Below, piece after piece: positions 21,895 to 29,276 of a stretch of 64,000 nucleotides of DNA (position 1 is its first letter; every line of letters starts with the position of its first letter). This stretch comes from Saccharopolyspora endophytica (lineage in GTDB: Bacteria > Actinomycetota > Actinomycetes > Mycobacteriales > Pseudonocardiaceae): positions 62,001 through 126,000 of the forward strand of contig NZ_JAGPXE010000005.1 of assembly GCF_018070075.1 (NCBI RefSeq). Reading direction: 5' to 3'. The position numbers and the translations under genes are program-made. Below the pieces are notes generated by a model. The model was not told where the DNA came from, searched no databases, and saw nothing but the letters and a program-made list of their open reading frames with translations.

Positions 21895-22485
21895 ATGATC
21901 AGAATGGATGTCACGGAGCTGTGGAGTCAGATCGCGCACTGGCTCGGGCGACATGCGCCGGTCACCGCAGCCGCTCTGCGTCCGCCAGTCCAGGAACCCG
22001 ACTTCGTCGAGCTCGAGGGCGAGTTCTCCGTCGAGCTGCCGGACGAGCTGCGAGCGCTGTGGATCTGCTGCGGCGGTACCGAGGGCGATGTGCTGGCCGA
22101 CGTCCTGCCGCCGTTCTACACGCCTTACGGAGCGCATCAGGCGTTGTCGGCGTGGCGCGATCACCGCAAGACCTGGACGGCGCAGTGGGACCGGCCGGCC
22201 TGCGACTACTACGCGGGATCGCCGGGGTCGAGCTTCCACCCGTCGTGGATCCCGATCGCCGGTGACGGGTTCGCCGACGAGCTGGTGGTCGACCTGCGGC
22301 CGGGGTCGTTGCGCGGGTGCGTGCTGGAGTGGGAGCAGGAGCACGCGCAGGTGCTGCGGCCGGAGTGGCAGGGCATCACGGCGATGCTCGCCGACGTGCA
22401 CCGGGCGCTGACCGACGGCGCCCCCGCCGGGCACAGCTACCCGACGGTGACCGAGGACGGCCGCCTGGACTGGCAAATCCGCTGA
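21895..22485 (+). CDS. SMI1/KNR4-domain protein
   Basis: 196-residue soluble protein with SMI1/KNR4 (SUKH-type) features: LEGEFSVELPDELRALWICCGGTEGD near residue 38, then PSWIPIAGDGFADELVVDLRPGSLRGCVLEWEQE near 118. In bacteria this fold is common among immunity proteins against contact-dependent toxins but also occurs in housekeeping settings. No toxin gene is adjacent. ATG 21895 (alternative 21904); neither has a clear Shine-Dalgarno. A terminator follows at 22492. Confidence 0.75.
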   Translation: MIRMDVTELWSQIAHWLGRHAPVTAAALRPPVQEPDFVELEGEFSVELPDELRALWICCGGTEGDVLADVLPPFYTPYGAHQALSAWRDHRKTWTAQWDRPACDYYAGSPGSSFHPSWIPIAGDGFADELVVDLRPGSLRGCVLEWEQEHAQVLRPEWQGITAMLADVHRALTDGAPAGHSYPTVTEDGRLDWQIR

Positions 22486-22491
22486 TCAGAT

Positions 22492-22519
22492 CCCCATCGG
22501 AGTTCCGGTGGGGATTTTT
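22492..22519 (+). terminator. Rho-independent terminator
   Basis: CCCCATCGG/CCGGTGGGG stem (one G-U) with a short loop, followed by ATTTTT. It is one of the few in the window with a U-tract, 7 nt after the SMI1/KNR4 stop. Confidence 0.85.
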
Positions 22520-22527
22520 CCTGACCC

Positions 22528-22562
22528 ACTAGTTGGTCTCGCACACTAGTCGGTGTTACGTT
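22528..22562 (+). promoter_or_regulatory. padR promoter with tandem ACTAGT operator
   Basis: CACTAGTYGG occurs twice, with the palindromic ACTAGT cores at 22528 and 22545 (17 bp apart). A -10 element TACGTT (22557-22562) ends 6 nt before the padR ATG, suggesting a leaderless mRNA. The repeats cover the -35 region, so self-repression by PadR is likely. Confidence 0.55.
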
Positions 22563-22568
22563 CTAGTC

Positions 22569-22922
22569 ATGGCGGAACGGACGACGACGGCCAGGCAGAC
22601 GCAATGGCTGCGCGGGGTGCTCGACCTCGCGGTGCTGGCGCTGCTGGCCGAAGGCGGGGAGGGCTACGGCTACACGCTGCTGCAGCGGTTGGCCGAAGCC
22701 GGACTGCCGGACATGAAGGCCGGAACGCTCTACCCGCTGCTCAATCGGCTGGCCGCCGACGGCCTGCTGCAGGCGGAGTGGCGGGCGGGCGAAGGCGGCC
22801 CGGGGCGGAAGTTCTTCTCGCTGACCGATCAGGGCCGCGCCGCGCTGGCGGAGATGGGACCGAAGTGGGTCGAGTTCGCCCGGAACTCGATCACCGTCGT
22901 GGAACGAGGGGTGCAAGCATGA
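22569..22922 (+). CDS. PadR-family transcriptional regulator
   Basis: 117-residue winged-helix regulator with the PadR signature LDLAVLALLAEGGEGYGYTLLQRLAEAGLPDMKAGTLYPLLNRLAADGLL, ending in a short dimerisation helix. ATG 22569 lies 6 nt after a -10 element. The stop overlaps the HAAS gene start (ATGA at 22919), so regulator and membrane protein are translated together, a common PadR-HAAS (DUF1700) arrangement. It probably represses its own operon through the tandem ACTAGT sites. Inducer unknown. Confidence 0.92.
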   Translation: MAERTTTARQTQWLRGVLDLAVLALLAEGGEGYGYTLLQRLAEAGLPDMKAGTLYPLLNRLAADGLLQAEWRAGEGGPGRKFFSLTDQGRAALAEMGPKWVEFARNSITVVERGVQA

Positions 22923-23536
22923 TGACGCTGGACGAGTACACCGACGACCTGCACAAGGCTCTGCGCTTCCACGAGATATCCGGCGAGCGGATGGGCGAGG
23001 TGCTCGCCGAGGTCGAGGCGCACGTGGCCGAGACCGGGGAGGACCCGGTGGACGCGTTCGGCAGGCCGCGCGACTACGCCAAGCAGGTCGCCGCGCAGCT
23101 CGACCCGGCCACCGGCAAGCGCTCGACCGGCGGCATGGTGCTCGCCTTCGTCGCCATCGCGACCCTGGCGCTGTTCGGCCAGACCTTCTTCGGCGACGGG
23201 CTCGCCCTGGACGAGGCGGGGGTGGCCTACACGCTGCGCGACGTGGTGGCGCAGCCGCTGCTGCTGGTGGCGGTCGTCGTGGTCTTCCTGCTGGTCCACC
23301 TCGCTCGCACGGCGCAGGCGAACAACAAGCTCTACGCCGGCGGGGCAGTCGTCGCGGTGATCGCGGGCGTGGGCGCCCAGATGCTCTGCAACAAGTTCCT
23401 CGACGACGAAGCCCCGGTCGTCACCGCCCCGAGCTGGCTGATCCTCGCACTCGGCGTCGTCTTCCTCATCGGCATGTTCGCGATGCTGGCGCACTCCATC
23501 CGCCGAGGCCGGGTCCGCTACCCGAACAAGAACTGA
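22919..23536 (+). CDS. HAAS-domain (DUF1700-like) membrane protein, copy 1
   Basis: 205 residues. The N-terminal helical HAAS-type domain (DLHKALRFHEISGERMGEVLAEVEAHVAETGEDPVDAFGRPRDYAKQVAAQLDP) is followed by four hydrophobic segments and a short basic end (RRGRVRYPNKN). Such proteins accompany PadR regulators and are thought to interact with or sense membrane state; the mechanism is not known. GAGGGG sits 8 nt before the start. Copy 2 follows directly, with a nearly identical first 70 residues. Confidence 0.85.
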   Translation: MMTLDEYTDDLHKALRFHEISGERMGEVLAEVEAHVAETGEDPVDAFGRPRDYAKQVAAQLDPATGKRSTGGMVLAFVAIATLALFGQTFFGDGLALDEAGVAYTLRDVVAQPLLLVAVVVVFLLVHLARTAQANNKLYAGGAVVAVIAGVGAQMLCNKFLDDEAPVVTAPSWLILALGVVFLIGMFAMLAHSIRRGRVRYPNKN

Positions 23537-23559
23537 TGTTCCGGCCCGACCCGCTGGTC

Positions 23560-23628
23560 GGTGCTGGAGAAGGACCGAAGCCGGTCGGGTTCACCCGGAA
23601 CTCGACCACCGTTGTGAGGGGTACGAGC
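23560..23628 (+). pseudogene. Relic of the padR 3' end
   Basis: From GGACCGAAG at 23572 onward the DNA matches the end of padR in the same register: GPKPVGFTRNSTTVV here against GPKWVEFARNSITVV at the padR C-terminus, about 39 of 45 nt identical by eye. It precedes HAAS copy 2 exactly as padR precedes copy 1, so it is a by-product of a tandem duplication that included the padR end. It may now act as the leader and ribosome-binding region of copy 2. Confidence 0.8.
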
Positions 23629-24249
23629 ATGATGACGCTTGACAAGAAGTACCACGACGACCTGGTCAAGGCGTTGCGGTTGCACGAGATATCCGGCCGG
23701 CGGGTCGGGGAGGTGCTCGCCGAGGTCGAGGCGCACGTGACCGAGACCGGGGAGGACCCGGTGGACGCGTTCGGCAGGCCGCGCGACTACGCCAAGCAGG
23801 TCGCCGCGCAGCTCGACCCGGCCACCGGCAAGCGCTCGACCGGCGAGACCGTGGCCATCTCCATCGCGTCGGGCACGCTGGCGATGTTCGGCACGTCGTT
23901 CCTCGGTGACGGACTGGCCCTCGATCAGCCCACGATCGACTACTCGCTGCGCGACGTCGTGGCCCAGCCGACCCTGCTGGTGATGATCATCATCGGGACG
24001 ATGCTGGCCTTCCGCGCCTACACGGCCCGCTCCCACAACAAGCTCCTCGGCGCCGGTGTCGCGGTCGCCGCGGTCCTCGCGCTGGGGTCGCAGATCATCT
24101 GCAACAAGTTCCTCGACGACGTCACCCCGGTGCTGAGCCCGCCCAGCTGGCTCGTGCTGACCTTGGGCGTGGTCTTCCTGGTCGCGCTCGCGGTCCTGCT
24201 CACCCAGGCCATCCGCCGCAACCGCGTCCGGTACCCCGCCGCCAAGTGA
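23629..24249 (+). CDS. HAAS-domain membrane protein, copy 2
   Basis: 206-residue paralogue of the preceding gene; residues 10-70 are nearly identical, whereas the four membrane segments have diverged (SIASGTLAMFGTSFLGDG; LLVMIIIGTMLAFRAY). ATG 23629 matches the start of copy 1 and has GAGGGG upstream. An earlier ATG at 23536 overlaps the copy 1 stop (TGATG) and is in frame through the padR relic, so a longer product of 237 residues cannot be excluded. Function unknown; presumably controlled by the same PadR. Confidence 0.82.
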   Translation: MMTLDKKYHDDLVKALRLHEISGRRVGEVLAEVEAHVTETGEDPVDAFGRPRDYAKQVAAQLDPATGKRSTGETVAISIASGTLAMFGTSFLGDGLALDQPTIDYSLRDVVAQPTLLVMIIIGTMLAFRAYTARSHNKLLGAGVAVAAVLALGSQIICNKFLDDVTPVLSPPSWLVLTLGVVFLVALAVLLTQAIRRNRVRYPAAK

Positions 24250-24250
24250 C

Positions 24251-25123
24251 TCAGGTGCCCACCGGGTGCCACACGGTCTTGATCTCGGTGAAGGCGCGCA
24301 GGCGCTGGAGATCGGGTTCGCCGGTCCAGTCGGGTTCGCCGCGGACCGGCAGCACCCGCTTGACGGTGTCGGCGGCCGAGCGCGCGAGCTCGCCGCGCAA
24401 CTCGGCGGAAGCCCCGGTCGGGTCCAGCGCGTTGACATCGGCGTGGGAGGCCAACCACGGGCCGAGCTCGGCGGCCCGGCCGGTCAGCAGGTTGACCACC
24501 CCGCCGGGAACGTCCGAGGTGGCCAGCACCTCCGCGAGCGTGATCGCGGGGAGCGGCCGCTCGCCGGAGGCCACGACCACGCAGGCGTTGCCCGCGGCGA
24601 TCACCGGGGCGATCACGCTGATCAGCCCCAGCAGCGAGGACTCCTGCGGCGCCAGCACGCCCACGACCCCGGTCGGCTCGGGCGTGCTGAACGAGAAGTA
24701 CGGGCCCGCGACCGGGTTCGACGCGCCGAGCACCATCGCGATCTTGTCGGTCCAGCCCGCGTACCAGACCAGGCGATCCACTGCGGTGTCCACAGTGGAC
24801 AGCGCGGTCTCCCGCGAGACGCCCTCGGCGGTGGAGACCTCGGCGGCGAACTGCTCGCGCCGCCCCTCCATCACCTCGGCGATGCGGAACAGCACCTGGC
24901 CCCGGTTGTAGGCGGCGGCACCGGACCAGCCGCCGAACGCCTTGCGGGCCGCGGCGACGGCGTCGCGCACGTCCTTGCGGGAGGCGTGCGCGACGTTGGC
25001 CTGGAACTCCCCGTCCGCAGAGGTCACGGCGAACACCCGTCCGGATTCGGAGCGCGGGAACGCGCCACCGATGTAGAGCTTGCAGGTCTTGGCGACGGCC
25101 AGCCGGCCGGCAACGTCAGACAT
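24251..25123 (-). CDS. Short aldehyde dehydrogenase homologue lacking the catalytic domain
   Basis: 290 residues related to the N-terminal, coenzyme-binding half of aldehyde dehydrogenases (CKLYIGGAFPRSESGRVFAV; AVAAARKAFGGWSGAAAYNRGQVLFRIAEVM; PTGVVGVLAPQESSLLGLISVIAPVIAAGNACVV). It ends after the first nucleotide-binding region and has no catalytic Cys or its block. It overlaps the end of the full-length enzyme gene upstream by 8 bp. I remember such full/short pairs next to deoC in other actinomycetes, so it is likely a conserved partner subunit or regulator and not decay, but this is inference. Confidence 0.8.
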   Translation of the reverse strand: MSDVAGRLAVAKTCKLYIGGAFPRSESGRVFAVTSADGEFQANVAHASRKDVRDAVAAARKAFGGWSGAAAYNRGQVLFRIAEVMEGRREQFAAEVSTAEGVSRETALSTVDTAVDRLVWYAGWTDKIAMVLGASNPVAGPYFSFSTPEPTGVVGVLAPQESSLLGLISVIAPVIAAGNACVVVASGERPLPAITLAEVLATSDVPGGVVNLLTGRAAELGPWLASHADVNALDPTGASAELRGELARSAADTVKRVLPVRGEPDWTGEPDLQRLRAFTEIKTVWHPVGT

Positions 25124-26552
25124 CGAGGTACGCCTCCAAACCAGCCCGGCCGCCCTCGCGGCCGAACCCGGATTCGCGGTAGCCGCCGAAGGGCGCGGTC
25201 GGGTCGAACCGGTTGAACGTGTTCGCCCACACCACGCCCGCCCGCAGCTTCTGCGCCGCCCACAGGATCCGCGAGCCCTTCTCGGTCCAGATCCCGGCCG
25301 ACAGGCCGTAGGGCGTGTTGTTGGCCTTGGCGATCGCCTCGTCGGGCGTGCGGAAGGTCAGCACCGACAGGACGGGACCGAAGATCTCCTCGCGGGCGAT
25401 CCGCATCGACTGCTGCACCCCGGAGAACACCGTCGGCGCGAAGAAGAAGCCGCGTTCCGGCAGGTCGCAGGGGCTGCTCCAGCGCTGGGCGCCCTCGGTC
25501 TCGCCGCTGGCGGTCAGCTCGGTGATCTTGCTGAGCTGCTCGGCGGAGTTGATGGCGCCGACGTCGGTGTTCTTGTCCAGCGGGTCACCCACGCGCAACG
25601 TGCTCACCCGCGCCCGCAGCTTCTCCAGCAGCTCCTCGGCCACCGACTCCTGCACCAGCAGCCGGGAGCCGGCGCAGCACACGTGGCCCTGGTTGAAGAA
25701 GATGCCGGTGACGATGCCCTCGACGGTCTGGTCCAGGGGCGCGTCGTCGAAGACGATGTTGGCCGCCTTGCCGCCCAGCTCCAGCGTCAGCTTCTTGCCG
25801 GCCCCGGCCACCGTCCGCTGGATCTGCTTGCCGACCTCGGTCGAACCGGTGAAGGCCACCTTGTCCACGTCGGAGTGCGCCACCAGCGCCGCACCGACGT
25901 CTCCGGCGCCCGGCACGATGTTGACCACGCCCGCCGGGAGCCCGGCCTGGCGGCAGATGTCGGCGAACACCAGGGCGCTCAGCGGAGTCGTCTCGGCGGG
26001 CTTGAGCACCACGGTGTTCCCGCAGGCCAGCGCGGGTGCGATCTTCCACGCCAGCATCAGCAGCGGGAAGTTCCACGGGATCACCTGACCGGCCACGCCC
26101 AGCGGTTTCGGGTTCGGCCCGAAACCGGCGTGGTCGAGCTTGTCGGCCCAGCCGGCGTGGTGGAAGAAGTGCGCGGCGGCGGTGGGGACGTCGACGTCGC
26201 GGGATTCCTTGATGGGCTTGCCGTTGTCCAGCGACTCCAGCACCGCCAGCTCTCGGGCGCGCTCCTGGATGAGCCGCGCGATCCGGAACAGGTACTTCGC
26301 CCGCTCCTTGCCCGGCAGCTTCGACCACACCTGCTCGTAGGCGCGGCGCGCGGCGGCGACCGCCCGGTCCACGTCACCGGTGTCGGCCGAGGCCACCTCG
26401 GCGAGGGTTTCCTCGGTGGCCGGGTTGACGGTCTTGATGGTCTGCCCGCCGCCGTCGACGAACTCGCCGTCGACGAACATCCGGTAACTCGGTTTGAGGT
26501 CGGCGAGCTCGCGCGACTCCGGCGCGGGCGCGTACTCCCAAGGGCTGGTCAT
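25116..26552 (-). CDS. NAD(P)-dependent aldehyde dehydrogenase
   Basis: 478-residue full-length enzyme oxidising an aldehyde to the acid in the cytosol. Motifs: IPWNFPLLMLAWKIAPALACGNTVVLKPAE (coenzyme and substrate region), FTGSTEVGK, ELGGKAANIVFDDA with the general-base Glu, and FFNQGHVCCAGSRLL with the catalytic Cys near 291. ATG 26552 abuts the deoC stop codon. Because DeoC yields acetaldehyde, acetaldehyde oxidation to acetate is the natural role; substrate not proven. Confidence 0.92.
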   Translation of the reverse strand: MTSPWEYAPAPESRELADLKPSYRMFVDGEFVDGGGQTIKTVNPATEETLAEVASADTGDVDRAVAAARRAYEQVWSKLPGKERAKYLFRIARLIQERARELAVLESLDNGKPIKESRDVDVPTAAAHFFHHAGWADKLDHAGFGPNPKPLGVAGQVIPWNFPLLMLAWKIAPALACGNTVVLKPAETTPLSALVFADICRQAGLPAGVVNIVPGAGDVGAALVAHSDVDKVAFTGSTEVGKQIQRTVAGAGKKLTLELGGKAANIVFDDAPLDQTVEGIVTGIFFNQGHVCCAGSRLLVQESVAEELLEKLRARVSTLRVGDPLDKNTDVGAINSAEQLSKITELTASGETEGAQRWSSPCDLPERGFFFAPTVFSGVQQSMRIAREEIFGPVLSVLTFRTPDEAIAKANNTPYGLSAGIWTEKGSRILWAAQKLRAGVVWANTFNRFDPTAPFGGYRESGFGREGGRAGLEAYLDV

Positions 26553-27500
26553 CTAGTCCACCGCCACGTAGTCGGGGCCGCTGTAGTGGCCTTCGAGCTG
26601 GGTTCGCCGCTGCATCAGCAGATCGTTGAGCAGGCTGGACGCGCCGAACCGGAACAGGTCGGGGGTGAGCCACTCGGGGCCGGCCACTTCGTGCACCGCC
26701 ACCAGGTAGCGGATCGCGTCCTTGGTGTTGCGGATGCCGCCCGCGGGTTTGACGCCGCGCAGCTCGCCGGTGGAGTCCCGCCAGTCGCGCACGGCCTGCA
26801 GCATCAGGTGCGTCACCGGCAGCGTCGCGGCGGGGGAGACCTTGCCGGTGGAGGTCTTGATGAAGTCGCCCCCGGCCAGCAGCGCCAGCCACGACGCCCG
26901 GCGCACGTTGTCGTAGGTCGCCAGCTCGCCGGTCTCCAGGATGACCTTGAGGTGCGCGTTCCCGCAGGCGGCCTTGACGGCCTTGATCTCGTCGAAGACC
27001 TGCCCGTAGCGCCCGGCCAGGAACGCTCCCCGGTCGATGACCATGTCGATCTCGTCGGCCCCGGCCGACACGGCGTGCTCCACGTCGGCGAGCTTCACGG
27101 CCCGCGCGGCTCGCCCGGAGGGGAACGAGGTGGCCACCGAGGCCACGTGGATCCCCGACCCGTCGAGCTCGGCGACGGCGGTGGCGGCCAGGTCGGAGTA
27201 CACGCACACGGCTGCGACCTGCGGAATCCCGTCCTGCCCGGGATCGGGCCGACGGGCCTTGGCGCACAGCGCCCGGACCTTGCCCTCGGTGTCGGCGCCT
27301 TCCAGGGTCGTCAGGTCGACCATGGAGATCGCGGTGTCGATGGCCTGCATCTTCGAGTTCTTCTTGATGCTCCGGGTGCCCAGCCCGGCGGCCCGCTGCT
27401 CCAGCCCCACCTGGTCAACGCCAGGAAGACCGTGCAGGAAGCGGCGCAGCGACCGGTCGTCCCGCACGGCGTCGTCAAGATCGAACGGCGTCCATGCCAT
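26553..27500 (-). CDS. deoC: Deoxyribose-phosphate aldolase
   Basis: Class I aldolase splitting 2-deoxyribose 5-phosphate into glyceraldehyde 3-phosphate and acetaldehyde. 315 residues from ATG 27500. The Schiff-base Lys lies in DFIKTSTGKVSPAAT and the second active-site Lys in GVKPAGGIRN; VDLTTLEG and VAVCVY are near the N-terminus. The long N-terminal extension (about 50 residues) compared with E. coli DeoC is a feature of the actinobacterial/animal-like form. First gene of deoC-aldh-aldh'. An earlier in-frame start at 27566 has no support. TAGACT 7 nt upstream indicates a leaderless message. Confidence 0.95.
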   Translation of the reverse strand: MAWTPFDLDDAVRDDRSLRRFLHGLPGVDQVGLEQRAAGLGTRSIKKNSKMQAIDTAISMVDLTTLEGADTEGKVRALCAKARRPDPGQDGIPQVAAVCVYSDLAATAVAELDGSGIHVASVATSFPSGRAARAVKLADVEHAVSAGADEIDMVIDRGAFLAGRYGQVFDEIKAVKAACGNAHLKVILETGELATYDNVRRASWLALLAGGDFIKTSTGKVSPAATLPVTHLMLQAVRDWRDSTGELRGVKPAGGIRNTKDAIRYLVAVHEVAGPEWLTPDLFRFGASSLLNDLLMQRRTQLEGHYSGPDYVAVD

Positions 27501-27507
27501 GCCCAGC

Positions 27508-27513
27508 AGTCTA
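27508..27513 (-). promoter_or_regulatory. -10 element (TAGACT) of leaderless deoC
   Basis: TAGACT on the minus strand ends 7 nt before the ATG at 27500; no ribosome-binding site lies between. Confidence 0.55.
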
Positions 27514-27605
27514 GGTCGCCACCCGCGACGCGCGTCCCAGGTGGAACGATCCCGCCACCCGCCCACCCATTCCCTCCGCCGACCCCCGGTGCCAGACGGG
27601 CACCT

Positions 27606-27671
27606 GGAATACGGCAGTAATCAGGTACCGGAATACGGCAGTAATCGGGAACCTGATTACGGCGGTATTCC
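27606..27671. repeat. Family C dyad repeats, three units spaced 24 bp
   Basis: GGAATACGGCAGTAATC at 27606-27622 and again at 27630-27646, then an inverted copy GATTACGGCGGTATTCC at 27655-27671. The 4-nt centres (27613, 27637, 27661) are exactly 24 bp apart. Units 2 and 3 could pair as a 17-bp imperfect hairpin. The array lies between the deoC promoter and the DUF397 stop; no gene overlaps it. Confidence 0.88.
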
Positions 27672-27709
27672 GGGTGAGGTGACCGGGTGCTACGGGGTCA
27701 CGGGTGGTG

Positions 27710-27892
27710 TCACTGGTTGCGGAGGCCGGAGAGGAAGTCGTTCCACCGCTCGCGGCTGAAGGCGAGGGTGCCGCTCTCGCGGGCCTTGGTGTCGCGGACT
27801 CCGACGGTGTCGTCGGTGACCGCGACCTCGACACACGAAGCGTTCGTGGCGCTGCGAGTCGACTTTCGCCATGTCGCCGGGCTGAATTCCAT
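27710..27892 (-). CDS. DUF397-domain protein 1
   Basis: 60 residues covering a single DUF397 domain: WRKSTRSATNASCVEVAV, then VGVRDTKARESGTLAFSRERWNDFLSGL. These small actinobacterial proteins are encoded beside XRE/DUF5753 regulators and are thought to modulate them in development and antibiotic control. TAATAT ends 6 nt before the ATG at 27892, so it probably has its own leaderless promoter. Stop at 27710. Confidence 0.88.
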   Translation of the reverse strand: MEFSPATWRKSTRSATNASCVEVAVTDDTVGVRDTKARESGTLAFSRERWNDFLSGLRNQ

Positions 27893-27898
27893 GCGGTG

Positions 27899-27904
27899 AT
27901 ATTA
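27899..27904 (-). promoter_or_regulatory. -10 element (TAATAT) of leaderless DUF397 gene 1
   Basis: TAATAT on the minus strand ends 6 nt before the ATG at 27892. Confidence 0.5.
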
Positions 27905-27989
27905 GTGGCGGAGCGCAGCGTCCCGGAGTCCTCGCGAACCGGCGGTAGTTCCTCGGGACGACATCGGTGGATGACGGTCCCTCGCCAGG

Positions 27990-28193
27990 TCAGCGGCGGT
28001 TGTGAAGTCCGGTGAGGAAGTCGTTCCACCGTTCGCGGTCGAAGGTGAGGGTTCCGCCGGTGCGGTCCTTGGTGTCTCGGACGCCGACCAAGGCTTCGGT
28101 GACCGCGACCTCGACGCAGTAGGAGTTGTTCGAGCTGCGTGACGATTTCCGCCAAGCAACGCCGGACAGGACGTGCTGTTTGCCGTCACTCAT
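27990..28193 (-). CDS. DUF397-domain protein 2
   Basis: 67 residues with a short N-terminal extension (MSDGKQHVLSG) and a DUF397 domain (WRKSSRSSNNSYCVEVAV; VGVRDTKDRTGGTLTFDRERWNDFLTGL). It is a close paralogue of the gene at 27710. It lies 21 bp after the XRE gene. TACAGT at 28201-28206 (minus strand) ends 7 nt before the ATG, suggesting a separate leaderless promoter within the XRE-DUF397 gap. Confidence 0.9.
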   Translation of the reverse strand: MSDGKQHVLSGVAWRKSSRSSNNSYCVEVAVTEALVGVRDTKDRTGGTLTFDRERWNDFLTGLHNRR

Positions 28194-28214
28194 ATTTTCG
28201 ACTGTAGCCGTGCT

Positions 28215-29075
28215 CTAGCCGCAGGTGAACCCCTTCGTGATCAGCTTGAAGCTGTCGTCCCTGCTCAGCGCGTTCCGCATCGCATCCGAGTGCGCCAGTG
28301 CGTACTCACGGGTCATCAGGGGATCGGTGATGAGCTGCGTTGATGTGACGGTTTCCTGCCAGAGGATGGTGGGCAGCCGCCCGCTCGGGAAGGTCATGAG
28401 GAAGAAACCCGACCCGCCCATCGCGGGATGTCCGGTCGCTTCGAAGGGCACGACTCGGATGTCGATCGTTTCCGGCTGTTGTTCCATCAGCGTCGCGAGA
28501 TGCCTGAGCTGCTCACGGTGAACTTCGGGGCCGCCCACCTGCTGGCGAATCGCGGCTTCGCTCATGACGGTTGTGATCTGAAGTGGGTCGTCGCCGATGA
28601 GTCGTTGAGCGCGAGTGAGTCGGCACTGCACTCGGCGATCCACCTCGGCGAGCCGCAGATTGGGTGCACCGGCTTCGATGATCGCGCGGGCGTAGGACGC
28701 GGTTTGAAGTGGTCCGGCGACCAGGTCGCTGTCGTAGGTGCGAAGGCTTTCCGCGCCGTGCTCGAAGCCGAAGAAGCGGAGGAGTTCGTCGCTGAAGAGG
28801 GCTGAGTACTTGGTCCACCATCCGCGTCGGGTGGCCTGTTCGCGCAGATCCCGGAGTTCGTCGGCTTCTTCGGCGTCTATCTCGTAGAGCTCGATCAGCT
28901 CGTTGAGCCTGCCCTCGGAGAGGTTCTTCTTGCCGTTCTCGATGTCGGACAGGTACGCCGCCGCCACGCCCGTTTGCTTCGCCGCGTCGGCGGAGCGAAA
29001 GCCGCGCTCCTCGCGCCTCTCTCGGAGTCGCAGGCCGATCGCCCACATCGCGACGGTGGCGGAGATCGGTGCCAT
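28215..29075 (-). CDS. XRE-family regulator with DUF5753 domain
   Basis: 286 residues. N-terminal helix-turn-helix (LRLRERREERGFRSADAAKQTGVAAAYLSDIENGKKNLSEGRLNEL, about 14-60), then a DUF5753 sensor-like domain (YDSDLVAGPLQTASYARAIIEA; VQCRLTRAQRLIGDDPLQITTVMSEAAIRQQVGG; MGGSGFFLMTFP). ATG 29075 follows GGGAGG at 5 nt. With two DUF397 genes downstream it forms the XRE-DUF397 module widespread in filamentous actinomycetes, where members affect sporulation or secondary metabolism; targets here are unknown. Confidence 0.92.
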   Translation of the reverse strand: MAPISATVAMWAIGLRLRERREERGFRSADAAKQTGVAAAYLSDIENGKKNLSEGRLNELIELYEIDAEEADELRDLREQATRRGWWTKYSALFSDELLRFFGFEHGAESLRTYDSDLVAGPLQTASYARAIIEAGAPNLRLAEVDRRVQCRLTRAQRLIGDDPLQITTVMSEAAIRQQVGGPEVHREQLRHLATLMEQQPETIDIRVVPFEATGHPAMGGSGFFLMTFPSGRLPTILWQETVTSTQLITDPLMTREYALAHSDAMRNALSRDDSFKLITKGFTCG

Positions 29076-29276
29076 GTGAGCCTCCCGGGTGATCTCCAGG
29101 CTGAAGATCCAACTCGATTGGTTGATGCCGATAGGTAATTAACCGAATGCCTTCTATCTTGATCTCAAGCGGTGACGATAGCAATACGCAGGGTCATCGC
29201 TGGCGGTGGCGCCGGTCGGTCTTCCTCCCCCGACTCCCGGCCGGCGCTCCGCGTCCGACGACCACTGGGAGGCAAC

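Noticed and set aside
24251-25123. Short aldehyde dehydrogenase as a frameshifted pseudogene
   Set aside because: The frame is intact with normal codon use and an 8-bp overlap with the full gene; the missing half is absent and not out of frame nearby.
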